Below are positions 1 to 10,444 of a stretch of DNA of 38,439 nt, piece by piece. A program made the translations under genes and the position numbers. Within the stretch, counting starts at the first letter, position 1. Each line of letters begins with the position of its first letter. Below the pieces are notes generated by a model. It was not told where the DNA came from, did not search any database, and was given only the letters and a program-made list of their open reading frames with translations. Source of the stretch: Clostridiales bacterium (lineage in GTDB: Bacteria > Bacillota > Clostridia > Caldicoprobacterales > DTU083); NCBI GenBank assembly GCA_012839095.1, contig DUOA01000158.1, forward strand, positions 1 to 38,439. Reading direction: 5' to 3'.

Positions 1-16
1 CCACCTTTCCGATATT

Positions 17-45
17 ATCATATCATTTGCCTTTCCAACTGTCCA
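17..45 (-). promoter_or_regulatory. sigma-A-type promoter reading out of the window
   Basis: On the minus strand a -35 TGGACA (40-45) is separated by 17 nt from a -10 TATGAT (17-22), each 5/6 to consensus. It points left, towards a gene beyond the window edge. In many Firmicutes smpB follows rnr, so that gene may be smpB, but this cannot be seen. The rest of 1-160 holds no gene that I recognise and no clear terminator for rnr. Confidence 0.5.
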
Positions 46-160
46 GCGTTATTTTAAGAAAAAATATATTTTGTCTACGGATCAAAGGCTTATTTGGCGC
101 ACTTTACATTTTCATGCTTCATCTATGAAACTGTGTCGCTGCTTTATCTGACAATACTCC

Positions 161-2293
161 TTAGGCTAATATGAAATCTATATTCCTTGATGGGATATCA
201 ACGCTGGCCACTTTGACCCTGATTGTGTCTCCCAGACGATACACCTTTCTGGTACGTTCACCAATCAGACAGTAGTGTTTTTCGTTATACACATAATAAT
301 CGTCATCAAGAGCAGTCATACGAACCAAGCCTTCCACTGTGTTAGCCAAGGCTACAAAGATGCCGAAATAAGTTACTCCGGAAATAATGCCCTCGAATTC
401 CATTCCAATTTTGTCCAGCATATATTCTGCTTTCTTGAGATTATCCGTCTCCCGCTCTACTTCATCGGCCAGTTTTTCTCTTTGAGAGCAGTGTTCCGAC
501 AAGCCCGGCAGCACCTTCTCCAGATACTTTATTCTACCCTTGCTCATAGCACCGTTTAAAAAATCCTTTATTATACGATGGATAACCAGATCGGGATAGC
601 GCCGGATAGGTGCAGTAAAATGAGTATAGTATTTGGCCGCCAGCCCAAAATGCCCTGAGTTTTCATTGCTGTATCTGGCTTTCTGCAAGGAACGAAGCAT
701 GACAGTACTGATTATGCTCTCTTCTCTGCTGCCTTTTATTTTTTCCAGCAGATTCTGCAGGGATTTGGGATGTATTTCACCGCCGATTCCCTTCAGATGA
801 TAGCCGAAATTGTGTATGAACTCGTTAAATTCAAGAAGCTTTTCTACGGCAGGTTTCTCGTGAATCCGATATACAAAAGGCATTTCATTCCAGGACATAA
901 ACTCAGCTACCGTTTCATTGCACACCAGCATGAACTCCTCAATAATCCGATTTGAAATTCCGCGTTCATAAGGCTTCACATCAATCGGCTTACCCTTGAG
1001 ATCCAGAATTATATTGGTTTCATCCAAATCAAAGTCAAGACTTCCTCTGCGCATTCTTTTCTCTCTGAGTATACCGGCCAGTGTCTCCATATTGCGCAGG
1101 TCCTCAATATAACTGCTGTAACGCTCTGTCAGTTCCGGATCATCTTCCTCCAAAATTTTAGTTACATCCTCGTAAATCATACGCTGGCTGGAACGAATCA
1201 CACTTTCCAGAATTTCATGGCTGACCACTTTCCCAGCTTTGTCAATTTCCATACAGACGGAGAAAGCCAGCCTGTCCTCATTTGGATTCAAACTGCAAAT
1301 ACCATTGGATATTTCTTTCGGCAGCATGGGAATAACCCTGTCTACCAGATATACGCTTGTGCCCCTTGTATAAGCTTCCTTGTCTATTATTCCGTTTTCT
1401 TTTACATAATGGCTGACATCTGCTATATGAACCCCTAACAGGAAATTGCCGTTTTCCTTCCTTGTAATTGAAATAGCATCGTCCAGATCCTTTGCGTCCG
1501 CGCCATCCATGGTTATGATCCTGAGATGGCGAAGATCCTTCCGCCTCTTGATTTCCTCTTCAGCTATGGTTTGTGGAATACTTCTTGCAGCCTGTTCTAC
1601 TTCTTCCGGAAATTCTTCGGGTAGATCATATTGACGTATGATGGACAGAATATCTGTACCCACGTCATCCTTATGACCCAGCACTTCAACGATCCTCCCC
1701 TCGGGATTCCGGCGTTTTTGCGGCCAGCTTACCATCTCTACCACAACTTTATAGCCATTTTTTACGTCTTTGATTTCATCCCTGGGGATGAAAATATCCT
1801 GGTAAATTCTTTTATCATCGGGAACCACAAAACCGAAGCTTTTCTCCTTCTCAAAGGTACCCACCACTATTTTGTTAGCCCGTTCCAGAATCCGAACAAC
1901 TTCCCCTTCCCTGGATGGTCCTTTACTTCCCAGCAGACGAATCATTATCCTGTCATTGTGCATGGCACCGTTAAGGTTTTCAGCTGAAATAAAAACATCA
2001 TCCTCATCCTTGTCTGAGATAAAGAAACCAAAACCTCTGGCATTGCCTTGCAGCCTTCCGGTAAGAAAGCCAAGATCCTCAGGCAGAGCATATTTCTTTT
2101 TCTTGGTCTGTACCAGTTTACCCGTCCGAACCATTTGGTTCAGGATTTCCTGCAGGGAATTCTCTTCATCTTCGGACATCTCCAGTACATCTATTATCTG
2201 TTCCGCAAATAATGGTATTACATCCTTATGCGACAGTAAATCAGTTATCTTTTGCTGCAACAGCTGATTAGTCTGGTTTTCACTTTTAATCAT
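161..2293 (-). CDS. rnr: Ribonuclease R (RNB-family 3'-5' exoribonuclease)
   Basis: This is a processive, hydrolytic 3'-5' exoribonuclease that degrades structured RNA and works in RNA quality control. At 710 residues it has the normal family length. The order of domains fits RNase R: N-terminal helix-turn-helix-like region (about 1-65), cold-shock RNA-binding domains (about 70-200), the RNB catalytic domain (about 255-580) with the metal-binding Asp cluster in DGADAKDLDDAIS, and a C-terminal S1 domain (about 625-705). The start ATG follows a GGAGG ribosome binding site. It lies downstream of secG on the same strand, but an intrinsic terminator sits between them, so expression probably depends on read-through or on a promoter inside secG. 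Identification is firm. Confidence 0.96.
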   Translation of the reverse strand: MIKSENQTNQLLQQKITDLLSHKDVIPLFAEQIIDVLEMSEDEENSLQEILNQMVRTGKLVQTKKKKYALPEDLGFLTGRLQGNARGFGFFISDKDEDDVFISAENLNGAMHNDRIMIRLLGSKGPSREGEVVRILERANKIVVGTFEKEKSFGFVVPDDKRIYQDIFIPRDEIKDVKNGYKVVVEMVSWPQKRRNPEGRIVEVLGHKDDVGTDILSIIRQYDLPEEFPEEVEQAARSIPQTIAEEEIKRRKDLRHLRIITMDGADAKDLDDAISITRKENGNFLLGVHIADVSHYVKENGIIDKEAYTRGTSVYLVDRVIPMLPKEISNGICSLNPNEDRLAFSVCMEIDKAGKVVSHEILESVIRSSQRMIYEDVTKILEEDDPELTERYSSYIEDLRNMETLAGILREKRMRRGSLDFDLDETNIILDLKGKPIDVKPYERGISNRIIEEFMLVCNETVAEFMSWNEMPFVYRIHEKPAVEKLLEFNEFIHNFGYHLKGIGGEIHPKSLQNLLEKIKGSREESIISTVMLRSLQKARYSNENSGHFGLAAKYYTHFTAPIRRYPDLVIHRIIKDFLNGAMSKGRIKYLEKVLPGLSEHCSQREKLADEVERETDNLKKAEYMLDKIGMEFEGIISGVTYFGIFVALANTVEGLVRMTALDDDYYVYNEKHYCLIGERTRKVYRLGDTIRVKVASVDIPSRNIDFILA

Positions 2294-2325
2294 ATTCTTT
2301 CCTCCAATTTATCTGTATTGCGGTA

Positions 2326-2361
2326 TAAAAAAAATACGGCAGTAGGAAACCCCACTGCCGC
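2326..2361 (-). terminator. Intrinsic terminator after secG
   Basis: On the minus strand a GC-rich hairpin (CGGCAGT pairing with ACTGCCG, extended by GG/CC towards the loop) is followed by eight consecutive T. It lies just after the secG stop and about 30 nt before the rnr start. That leaves too little room for a separate rnr promoter, so it may act as an attenuator rather than a full stop. Confidence 0.85.
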
Positions 2362-2373
2362 ATTATATTTCTA

Positions 2374-2613
2374 CTATTGTAACAAGGCCAGCAAAACAGC
2401 AATGATGATGAATGCAAGAGCAGCAACTTTTGTAAGGAACTGCAGCTTACCCTCATAACTCTTTGCCTTATGCTTACCGAAAAATGTTTCAGCCCCGCCT
2501 GCTATACTGCCGGATAAGCCTGCGCTCTTACCTGATTGTAACAGTACAACAGCTATTAAAAACAATTCCGCAATCACAAGGACAATCGTCATAATTACCC
2601 TGAGCGGTCCCAT
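2374..2613 (-). CDS. secG: Preprotein translocase subunit SecG
   Basis: SecG is the small auxiliary subunit of the SecYEG protein-export channel in the cytoplasmic membrane. The 79-residue product has the expected two hydrophobic segments (about residues 6-24 and 57-78) joined by a polar loop containing LLQSGKSAGLSGSIAGGAE, close to the conserved SecG LQ.GKG..L.G...GG.E pattern. The ATG is preceded by AAGGAGGG. A SecG gene between eno and rnr is the common arrangement in Firmicutes, which supports the call. It appears to be the last gene before the terminator of the glycolytic operon. Confidence 0.94.
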   Translation of the reverse strand: MGPLRVIMTIVLVIAELFLIAVVLLQSGKSAGLSGSIAGGAETFFGKHKAKSYEGKLQFLTKVAALAFIIIAVLLALLQ

Positions 2614-2682
2614 CCCTATCCCTCCTTATGTACTCAACACATGTATTTTAACATGCAGGACAAGGGAAAGCAAGAAGAAAGA

Positions 2683-3990
<1,308 letters not shown>

Positions 3991-4010
3991 TCAATTGTCA
4001 AGTCAGGGAT

Positions 4011-5558
4011 TTACCTGCTTAATATCAGACTTTCGCCTGTCATTTCCTCTGGTTTGTCAAGTTCCATCAGATCCAGTAAAGTGGGTGCAATATCAGCCAG
4101 ACGGCCTCCCTCTCTCAGCTGTGCATGCTTCAAACTGTTATTCACCAGTATAAAGGGTACAATGTTTGAAGTATGTGCGGTATGGGGCTCTCCTGTATCA
4201 TAATCCAACATTTGCTCGGCATTGCCGTGATCCGCCGTAATAAGCGCAGTTCCGCCTGCTTTTAGAATGGCATCCACTACCTTATCCAGGCAGGAATCCA
4301 CCGTCTCAACCGCTTTTACTGCTGCATCCAGATTACCGGTATGCCCCACCATGTCGCAATTGGCAAAGTTCAGAATCATTACATCGTATTTGCCGGATTC
4401 TATACGTCTTACTGCCTCATCCGCCACCTCAGGTGCGCTCATTTCCGGCTGCTGATCATAGGTGGGAACCTTTGGTGAGGGAATCAGTATCCTTTCCTCC
4501 CCGGGGTTGGGTACCTCCACACCACCGTTGAAGAAAAAGGTGACATGGGCATATTTCTCCGTTTCAGCAATTCGAAGCTGAGTTTTTCCCTTGCTGCTTA
4601 TATACTCCCCGAATGTATTATTCAGGCTCAGAGGTTCATAGGCCATAACCAGATTCTCAAATGTTTCATCATATTGAGTCATGGAAACAAACTTTACCGG
4701 AAACCAGCCCTTCTTCCGCTCAAACTCGGCAAAGGAAGGCTCGATAAAGCTTCTTGTCAGCTCACGGGCCCGATCAGGCCGGAAGTTGAAAAAGATTATT
4801 CCGTCATTACTGCCGATGGTCGCTACAGGTTTTCCATCCTCCATAATTACCGTAGGTCTTACAAACTCATCAGTAACGCTTAAGTTATAAGATTGCTCCA
4901 TTGCCTCAACTGAGCTGCCGGCTGTTTCTCCTTCACCCAGCACAAGAGCATTGTATGCCTTCTCTACCCTGTCCCAGCGTTTATCACGATCCATGGCATA
5001 GTAGCGACCTGATACAGTTGCTACCCTGCCGAATCCAGTCTGCTTAAGTCTGGCGTCCAATGCTTCCAGGGTGGCTTTCCCGCTGGCGGGAGGCACATCT
5101 CTGCCGTCCATAAAGGCATGAATATATACCTGGGACAGGCCTTGCTGCCTGGCCAAATCGACCAGTGCATACAAGTGTTCCATATGGCTGTGTACACCGC
5201 CTTCAGATACCAAACCCATTAAATGAAGCTTAGTATTATGCAGTTTCACATGTTCAATCACATCCAGAAATGCCTTGTTTTCAAAAAAGCTGCCTTCCTG
5301 TATTGCCTTGCTGATTCTGGTGTAGTCCTGGTAGACAATGCGCCCTGCGCCTATATTCAAATGGCCTACCTCGGAGTTTCCCATCTGACCTTCCGGCAAT
5401 CCGACATCAAGGCCGCTGGCATTGATAGCCACATGGGGATAGGATGCCCAAAGCCGGTTAAAATTAGGTGTTTCTGCTATCTCTACAGCATTGGCATCCT
5501 TCTTGTTACTTAGCCCGAAACCATCCATGATGATCAGGGCTGTTAATTGTTTTGTCAT
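4011..5558 (-). CDS. gpmI: 2,3-bisphosphoglycerate-independent phosphoglycerate mutase
   Basis: This enzyme interconverts 3- and 2-phosphoglycerate without the bisphosphoglycerate cofactor, using two Mn2+ ions and a phosphoserine intermediate. The 515-residue length is typical. Asp12 in MDGFGL and Ser62 in MGNSEVGHLNIG match the metal ligand and the nucleophilic serine of the alkaline-phosphatase superfamily, and the later segments NFANCDMVGHTG and TADHGNAEQM supply the second metal site. The ATG follows AAGGAGG. It is 28 nt downstream of tpiA and 35 nt upstream of eno, so the genes are almost certainly cotranscribed. Confidence 0.98.
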   Translation of the reverse strand: MTKQLTALIIMDGFGLSNKKDANAVEIAETPNFNRLWASYPHVAINASGLDVGLPEGQMGNSEVGHLNIGAGRIVYQDYTRISKAIQEGSFFENKAFLDVIEHVKLHNTKLHLMGLVSEGGVHSHMEHLYALVDLARQQGLSQVYIHAFMDGRDVPPASGKATLEALDARLKQTGFGRVATVSGRYYAMDRDKRWDRVEKAYNALVLGEGETAGSSVEAMEQSYNLSVTDEFVRPTVIMEDGKPVATIGSNDGIIFFNFRPDRARELTRSFIEPSFAEFERKKGWFPVKFVSMTQYDETFENLVMAYEPLSLNNTFGEYISSKGKTQLRIAETEKYAHVTFFFNGGVEVPNPGEERILIPSPKVPTYDQQPEMSAPEVADEAVRRIESGKYDVMILNFANCDMVGHTGNLDAAVKAVETVDSCLDKVVDAILKAGGTALITADHGNAEQMLDYDTGEPHTAHTSNIVPFILVNNSLKHAQLREGGRLADIAPTLLDLMELDKPEEMTGESLILSR

Positions 5559-5586
5559 AAGTCCTCCTTGATATGCATAAAGCCGG

Positions 5587-6339
5587 TTATGCCTTGTAGT
5601 TTACAATTCCGGAAAAATCCTGTGCTGTCAGGCTGGCACCGCCTACCAGACCACCGTCAATTTCCGGCATGGACATCAGCTCTGCTGCATTCCCCGGTTT
5701 CATGCTGCCGCCGTATTGTATACGGATTGCATCTGCTGTTTCCTGGCCAAACATGTCGGCAACTGTGCCGCGAATATACCCTATTACTTCATTGGCATCT
5801 TCACTGGTTGCGGTTTTTCCGGTACCAATGGCCCATATAGGTTCATAAGCAATAACACAGATTTTTGCGTTTTCAGCCGTTAAGCCCCTGAAAGCTGCTT
5901 TTGTCTGGCCTTCTACCAATGTGCGGGTGATTCCCTGTTCCCTCTGCTCCAGGGTCTCCCCTACGCATATTATAGGAATAAGGCCGTGGGCAATAGCTGA
6001 ATGAACCTTCTTGTTAACGGTTTCATCGCTTTCAGCAAAATATTCCCTGCGCTCAGAGTGGCCGATAATGACATATTCAACACCAAGTGCATTAAGCATG
6101 ACAGGGGAAATTTCGCCGGTATAAGCGCCTTTTTCCTCCCAGTGCATGTTTTGGGCTCCCAGCCTGATATTGGTCCCGGCTGCGGCTTCCTTTACCGCCA
6201 GTAAAGAGGTAAAGGGAGCACAGATTACAACTTCAACATCTGTATCCCTGACCAAAGGAGCCAGTTCTCTTACCATAACAGCGGCTTCCTCGGGCGTTTT
6301 ATTCATTTTCCAGTTTCCAGCTATAATTGGTCTTCTCAT
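5587..6339 (-). CDS. tpiA: Triosephosphate isomerase
   Basis: Triosephosphate isomerase interconverts dihydroxyacetone phosphate and glyceraldehyde 3-phosphate. The 250-residue TIM barrel has all catalytic residues in their usual places: Lys11 in the GNWKMN segment, His94 in IIGHSERR and the base Glu166 in [14 protein letters not shown], which also contains the mobile loop. The phosphate-binding YGGS and GGLVGGASL segments lie near the C-terminus. The start ATG has AAAGGAGA upstream. It sits between pgk and gpmI with short gaps, inside the glycolytic operon. Confidence 0.98.
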   Translation of the reverse strand: MRRPIIAGNWKMNKTPEEAAVMVRELAPLVRDTDVEVVICAPFTSLLAVKEAAAGTNIRLGAQNMHWEEKGAYTGEISPVMLNALGVEYVIIGHSERREYFAESDETVNKKVHSAIAHGLIPIICVGETLEQREQGITRTLVEGQTKAAFRGLTAENAKICVIAYEPIWAIGTGKTATSEDANEVIGYIRGTVADMFGQETADAIRIQYGGSMKPGNAAELMSMPEIDGGLVGGASLTAQDFSGIVNYKA

Positions 6340-6372
6340 TTTCCATCTCCTTTATCTGCAGTCTGCTTCTGT

Positions 6373-7560
6373 TTACTTGTCGTTCAGTGCTTTAACACCA
6401 GGCAGTTCGATTCCCTCAAGAAATTCCAGAGAGGCACCGCCTCCGGTGGAAATATGGGTCATCTTGTCTGCATACCCCAGCTGTTCCACTGCAGCTGCAG
6501 AATCGCCGCCGCCTATTATAGTTATACCACTGCACCTGCTCATATAATCAGCAATTGCCTTAGTTCCTTCTGCAAAAGCGGGCATTTCAAATACACCCAT
6601 GGGCCCGTTCCATACGACCAGTCTTGCATTTACAATTGTCTCACCAAAATGTTTCCTGGCTTCCGGTCCGATATCCAGGCCTTGCCAATCGGCAGGTATC
6701 TGGTTGCTGGGTACGGTTTTATGCTCTGCATCTGCACTGAATTCTTTTGCCACAACAGTGTCCACCGGCAGAAGCAGCTTAACGCCTTTTTCTTCAGCCT
6801 GTTTCATTAACTCGGCAGCCAGCTCAACCTTATCTTCTTCCAGCAGAGAATTTCCTATTTCATAGCCCTTTGCCTTGAAGAAGGTGTAAGCCATGCCTCC
6901 TCCGATAATCAAAGTATCCACTTTATTGATAAGATTGCGGATAACCCCAATTTTATCAGAAACCTTAGCGCCGCCCAGAATAGCGACAAAGGGGCGATCC
7001 GGATTATCCAATGCCTTGCCCAGTATTTCCAGTTCCTTCTTTAACAAATAACCGGCTGCAGCAGGCAGATAATGGGCTACTCCCTCTGTGGAAGCATGAG
7101 CACGATGAGCTGTGCCAAATGCATCATTTATGTAAACTTCTCCAAACTCAGCCAGAGCCTTGGCAAACTCCGGATCATTTTTGGTCTCAGCCTTATGGAA
7201 TCGAAGATTTTCCAGGAGTACAACTTCTCCCTCTCTAATATTCTCTACCAGTGCTTTGGCGCTGTCTCCAATGACATCTTCCGCTGCTTTAATATCCATG
7301 TTCAGCAATTCCCCCAGGCGTTTTGCAACCGGTGCCATGCTGAAGTCTGCTTCAAAGCCGGTTCCCTTGGGACGGCCCAGATGGGACATGAGTATAACTT
7401 TGGCATTCTGATCCAGCAGGTAACGAATGGTGGGCAATGCAGCCCTGATTCGGGTATCATCGGTAATATTGCGTTCTTTGTCCAAAGGCACATTGAAGTC
7501 AACCCTTACCAGCACTTTCTTGCCGGACAACTGAAGGTCTTCCAATGTTTTTTTGTTCAT
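6373..7560 (-). CDS. pgk: Phosphoglycerate kinase
   Basis: Phosphoglycerate kinase makes ATP from 1,3-bisphosphoglycerate and ADP. Family motifs are present in order: [17 protein letters not shown], the [15 protein letters not shown] segment, NGPMGVFE and [13 protein letters not shown] of the nucleotide domain. I place the start at the ATG at 7560 (395 residues) because AAGGAG lies 8 nt upstream; an in-frame GTG three codons earlier is too close to that site. It is the first gene of the operon pgk-tpiA-gpmI-eno-secG. The glyceraldehyde-3-phosphate dehydrogenase gene that usually precedes it is not here. Confidence 0.97.
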   Translation of the reverse strand: MNKKTLEDLQLSGKKVLVRVDFNVPLDKERNITDDTRIRAALPTIRYLLDQNAKVILMSHLGRPKGTGFEADFSMAPVAKRLGELLNMDIKAAEDVIGDSAKALVENIREGEVVLLENLRFHKAETKNDPEFAKALAEFGEVYINDAFGTAHRAHASTEGVAHYLPAAAGYLLKKELEILGKALDNPDRPFVAILGGAKVSDKIGVIRNLINKVDTLIIGGGMAYTFFKAKGYEIGNSLLEEDKVELAAELMKQAEEKGVKLLLPVDTVVAKEFSADAEHKTVPSNQIPADWQGLDIGPEARKHFGETIVNARLVVWNGPMGVFEMPAFAEGTKAIADYMSRCSGITIIGGGDSAAAVEQLGYADKMTHISTGGGASLEFLEGIELPGVKALNDK

Positions 7561-7592
7561 CTTTCCCACTCCTTATCAAAAATGTTTACATA

Positions 7593-7617
7593 ACGCGGCC
7601 TTTATATTTTTGGCCGC
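7593..7617 (-). other. Hairpin in the pgk leader
   Basis: CGCGGCC and GGCCGCG form a perfect 7-bp GC-rich stem around an 11-nt A/T loop, about 35 nt upstream of the pgk start. On the minus strand no T-tract follows, so it is not a standard terminator. It could be an mRNA 5' stabiliser or processing site; the function is not known. Confidence 0.5.
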
Positions 7618-7718
7618 GATGAATATCATTATGTCTCGTCATTAGCATATCGAATATGGGTTTTTATACCATTTTTCGAGTTTTCCCCAACCAATTTTAC
7701 TATATCGGGGCTGAAATT

Positions 7719-7747
7719 ACAATAGCGCTTAAGGAAGTTGCTGTCAA
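7719..7747 (-). promoter_or_regulatory. Candidate promoter of the pgk operon
   Basis: A perfect -35 TTGACA (7742-7747, complement) is 17 nt from a -10 TATTGT (7719-7724), 4/6 to consensus. It would give a leader of about 150 nt that includes the hairpin at 7593-7617. A second possible -10, TATAAA, lies nearer the gene but has a poor -35. Confidence 0.5.
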
Positions 7748-7785
7748 AGACTGCCATGAAATCAAGCATCATCCAGTTTATATCC

Positions 7786-8250
7786 TCATTTCAGCTGGGG
7801 AAAACCCAATTGCCTTAAGGCTTCATACAAAACTATGGCTGCTGAATTGGACAGGTTCAGTGAGCGCACACCCGGCTTCATGGGAATACGGATAGTTCGA
7901 TGGCGGTATTGCTTCAGCAGCCATTCAGGCAGGCCCGCTGTTTCCCTGCCGAAGAAAAGAAAGCTGTTTTCCGAGAAGCTGACCTCCGTATAGGTCAGCA
8001 TGCCTTTAGTGGAGCAAAAATAAAAATCTCCTGAAGGATTATTTCTGAAAAAATCATCCAATGACTCATGGTATTGAACGTTCAGAAGATGCCAGTAATC
8101 CAAACCTGCCCGCTTCAGGCTGCGATCGTCAACGGAGAAGCCTAAAGGCTTAATCAGATGAAGAACTGAACCGGTTACGGCACAAGTCCTTGAAATATTT
8201 CCGGTATTCTGGGGGATTTCCGGCTCAACCAAAACTACATTCAATGGCAT
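7786..8250 (-). CDS. trmL: tRNA (cytidine/uridine-34-2'-O)-methyltransferase, TrmL/CspR type
   Basis: This SPOUT-family methyltransferase uses S-adenosylmethionine to 2'-O-methylate the wobble base 34 of leucine tRNAs. The start is set at the ATG that opens MPLNVVLVEPEIPQNTGNIS, the usual N-terminus (154 residues); a reading frame back to 8289 begins with an unsupported TTG. The trefoil-knot motifs are visible: EPEIPQNTGN, FFGRETAGLP and the C-terminal IPMKPGVRSLNLSNSAAI, with conserved Asn and Ser residues. It lies 75 nt after the DegV gene and may share its transcript. The gene occupies the position upstream of pgk where gap would be expected. Confidence 0.9.
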   Translation of the reverse strand: MPLNVVLVEPEIPQNTGNISRTCAVTGSVLHLIKPLGFSVDDRSLKRAGLDYWHLLNVQYHESLDDFFRNNPSGDFYFCSTKGMLTYTEVSFSENSFLFFGRETAGLPEWLLKQYRHRTIRIPMKPGVRSLNLSNSAAIVLYEALRQLGFPQLK

Positions 8251-8325
8251 ATAATCTGTTCCTGCTTTCTTCTGGTTCTGTTGTTTCAACTAAAGGACTA
8301 TAAAGGGCATAAGATAGTCAGGCGG

Positions 8326-9174
8326 CTAATCCTCAATATAAATAATACCAATAGTGCCCGGCCCGCAATGGCTGGATATAACCGTTCCGGCCTGCGATGT
8401 CAGCACCTCTGAAACACCAATGCCCTTCAGGCGATTCGTATAATCCAGCAATTCTGCTTCTGAACAGCCGGAATGGGTAACAAATGCCCTTTCCCGATTG
8501 ATTTTTGAACCATCGCCTACTACTTCCTTATAAAACTGCTCCAGGCAGCTTGCCCTTTTCCCGCGGAACTTTGCACCGGTTATCATCCCTCCATCTTTGA
8601 CTATGATCTGAGGACGTATTTTAAGCACATTACTTGCCAGCAGCTGTATGGATGTGCATCTGCCGCCCATATGCAGGTACTGCAAAGTATCGATAACAAA
8701 ACTTACTCTGACCCTGGGAATCAATTCAGAAATACTGCTGCTTATCTCTGCTGCACTCTTCCCCTGCCGTGCCAATTCTGCTGCCTTTAGTACCAGCAAG
8801 CCGATTCCGGTAGAGAGATTCAGAGAATCCAATACCCATACCCTGCCTTCCGCGAACTCCTCCGCTGCCAGCCTGGCTGCCTGGAAGGTGCCGGAAAGAT
8901 GAGATGACAAGCCTACATATACAACATCATATCCAGCCTGCACCCATGGAGCGAATTTTTCATAAAAATCGCCGGTGGAAGGTGCTGCAGTCTTAGGCAT
9001 AATCTGGCGTTCATTTATCTGGCGGTAAAGCTCTTCTGTTGTCATTTCTATTCCGTCCAGATAGCTGTTTTCCCCTATAAGAACATACAAGGGGACTACT
9101 TCAATATCATACTTCTCAACTAATTCAGAGCTTAGATCTGCTGTACTGTCAGTAAAAATTTTCACGCGATTCAT
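8326..9174 (-). CDS. DegV family fatty-acid-binding protein
   Basis: DegV/FakB proteins bind a fatty acid between two domains and, where studied, present it to the FakA kinase for phosphorylation. The 282-residue product begins with the typical FTDSTADLSSELVEKYDI stretch and has the fatty-acid-binding signatures in TAAPSTGDFYEKF and the serine-containing GLSSHLSGTFQAA segment. The C-terminal end IVISSHCGPGTIGIIYI is also typical of the family. The start ATG has a strong AGGAGG site. No FakA gene is in the window, so which lipid it binds and whether it serves phospholipid synthesis here cannot be told. Confidence 0.92.
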   Translation of the reverse strand: MNRVKIFTDSTADLSSELVEKYDIEVVPLYVLIGENSYLDGIEMTTEELYRQINERQIMPKTAAPSTGDFYEKFAPWVQAGYDVVYVGLSSHLSGTFQAARLAAEEFAEGRVWVLDSLNLSTGIGLLVLKAAELARQGKSAAEISSSISELIPRVRVSFVIDTLQYLHMGGRCTSIQLLASNVLKIRPQIIVKDGGMITGAKFRGKRASCLEQFYKEVVGDGSKINRERAFVTHSGCSEAELLDYTNRLKGIGVSEVLTSQAGTVISSHCGPGTIGIIYIED

Positions 9175-9271
9175 GACGTTCCTCCTGACTTATAAATTTC
9201 AGGGTCATGCTGTTACTTAAAAAATAAAATAAATCAAATAATAGCAATGTAATAGCACTGACCTGTTATAC

Positions 9272-9277
9272 ATTATA
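9272..9277 (-). promoter_or_regulatory. Possible -10 box upstream of the DegV gene
   Basis: A perfect TATAAT (complement of 9272-9277) lies about 100 nt upstream of the DegV start, but no good -35 stands 16-18 nt before it. The surrounding 9175-9356 gap is A/T-rich, with no gene and no clear terminator after ldh. Confidence 0.3.
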
Positions 9278-9356
9278 GTATATTTCCGTAAAATCAGGTA
9301 TAAATAAATGTGAATTCATTAATAATAGCAAACTAAAAAATGCATACCGGAGTGGA

Positions 9357-10322
9357 TTAAAATCCAATTTCCCGCAGAGCTTTTTTCAAGGTATTTGCAG
9401 AGTGCCTGAAACCGTTGATTTCTTGCTCATTCAGGGGCAGCTGCAGAACCCGGTCTAATCCCTGATCATTGACAATGGACGGCAGACTGAGACATACATC
9501 TTCGACACCATAGTATCCTTTCATTAACGAGGATACAGGCAGCACAGCATTTTCCTTACGCAGAATAGCTTCCACAATCCTTCTGACAGCCAGAGCTACT
9601 GCATAATAAGTAGCACCCTTTCCGTCTATTATTTGGTAGGCAGAGTTTTTTACTTCTTCAAAAATCCTGTTTTTTTCAGCCTGATCACATTCCCTGCCGC
9701 ACTGGAAACAGAATCGTTCCACCTGCATGCCTGCAATATTGGTTATGCTCCAGGCAGGGACTTCGGTATCGCCATGCTCTCCAATAATATAAGCGTTGAC
9801 ATTGTGAGGAGCGACTCGGCAGTGACGGCTGAGCAGATATTTGAAACGGGCGCTGTCCAGAACCGTCCCCGAACCGATAACCTGATTATCGGGCAGTCCT
9901 GAAATTTTCAAAGCGGCATAAGTAAGAATATCCACTGGATTGGTTACCACAAGGATAACACAATTGCGATTTCTTTCCACCACACGGGGTATGATATGCC
10001 GAAATACTTCAATATTGCGCTTCAACAGATCAATACGGCTTTCACCCGGCTTCTGCCCTACTCCGGCAGTTATTATTACTATATTGGAATCCTCACAATC
10101 GTCATAGGTTCCCTCGTGGATGTAAACCTGTGGTACAAAGGAAATTCCATGATTCAGATCCAGCACTTCCCCTGAAAGCTTTTTTTCGTTCAAGTCTATG
10201 ATGGCTATCTCTGAGGTCACTCCTCCGTTCATCAGGGCAAAAGCGGTGGTAGCCCCGACATACCCTGCCCCTATTATGGTAACCTTATCGGATATAAAAT
10301 GTTTTTCATCCAAATGTGTCAT
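9357..10322 (-). CDS. ldh: L-lactate dehydrogenase
   Basis: This NAD-dependent enzyme reduces pyruvate to L-lactate and regenerates NAD+ in fermentation. The 321-residue protein opens with a Rossmann segment, VTIIGAGYVGATTAFALM, and has the active-site histidine His183 in GEHGDTEVPAWS plus the substrate-binding TNPVDILTYAALKISGLP stretch. An LDH rather than malate dehydrogenase is indicated by the overall resemblance to Bacillus/Clostridium LDHs; a single substitution could change specificity, so some doubt remains. AGGAGG precedes the ATG. It lies about 120 nt after galK. No Rex-type operator (TTGTTAA...TTAACAA) was seen in front of it, although rex is 7 kb away. Confidence 0.93.
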   Translation of the reverse strand: MTHLDEKHFISDKVTIIGAGYVGATTAFALMNGGVTSEIAIIDLNEKKLSGEVLDLNHGISFVPQVYIHEGTYDDCEDSNIVIITAGVGQKPGESRIDLLKRNIEVFRHIIPRVVERNRNCVILVVTNPVDILTYAALKISGLPDNQVIGSGTVLDSARFKYLLSRHCRVAPHNVNAYIIGEHGDTEVPAWSITNIAGMQVERFCFQCGRECDQAEKNRIFEEVKNSAYQIIDGKGATYYAVALAVRRIVEAILRKENAVLPVSSLMKGYYGVEDVCLSLPSIVNDQGLDRVLQLPLNEQEINGFRHSANTLKKALREIGF

Positions 10323-10340
10323 ACGGGTTCCTCCTAAAAT

Positions 10341-10362
10341 TCAGCTTCTGCTCATAAGCTGA
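10341..10362 (-). other. Small inverted repeat upstream of ldh
   Basis: TCAGCTT and AAGCTGA form a 7-bp stem with an 8-nt loop, about 20-40 nt upstream of the ldh start codon and just before its ribosome binding site. It could be an operator or leader hairpin; no T-tract follows. Confidence 0.3.
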
Positions 10363-10444
10363 TATTATCATCTTCTCTTTGCCCGCTCTCCTCCGCTTCC
10401 AAATTCAAACCGACTGACTCCCTATTTTAAATAATGCAGCCTGT

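Noticed and set aside
9175-10444. Rex operator in front of ldh
   Set aside because: No TTGTTAA/TTAACAA-type sequence could be found in the ldh or galK flanks.
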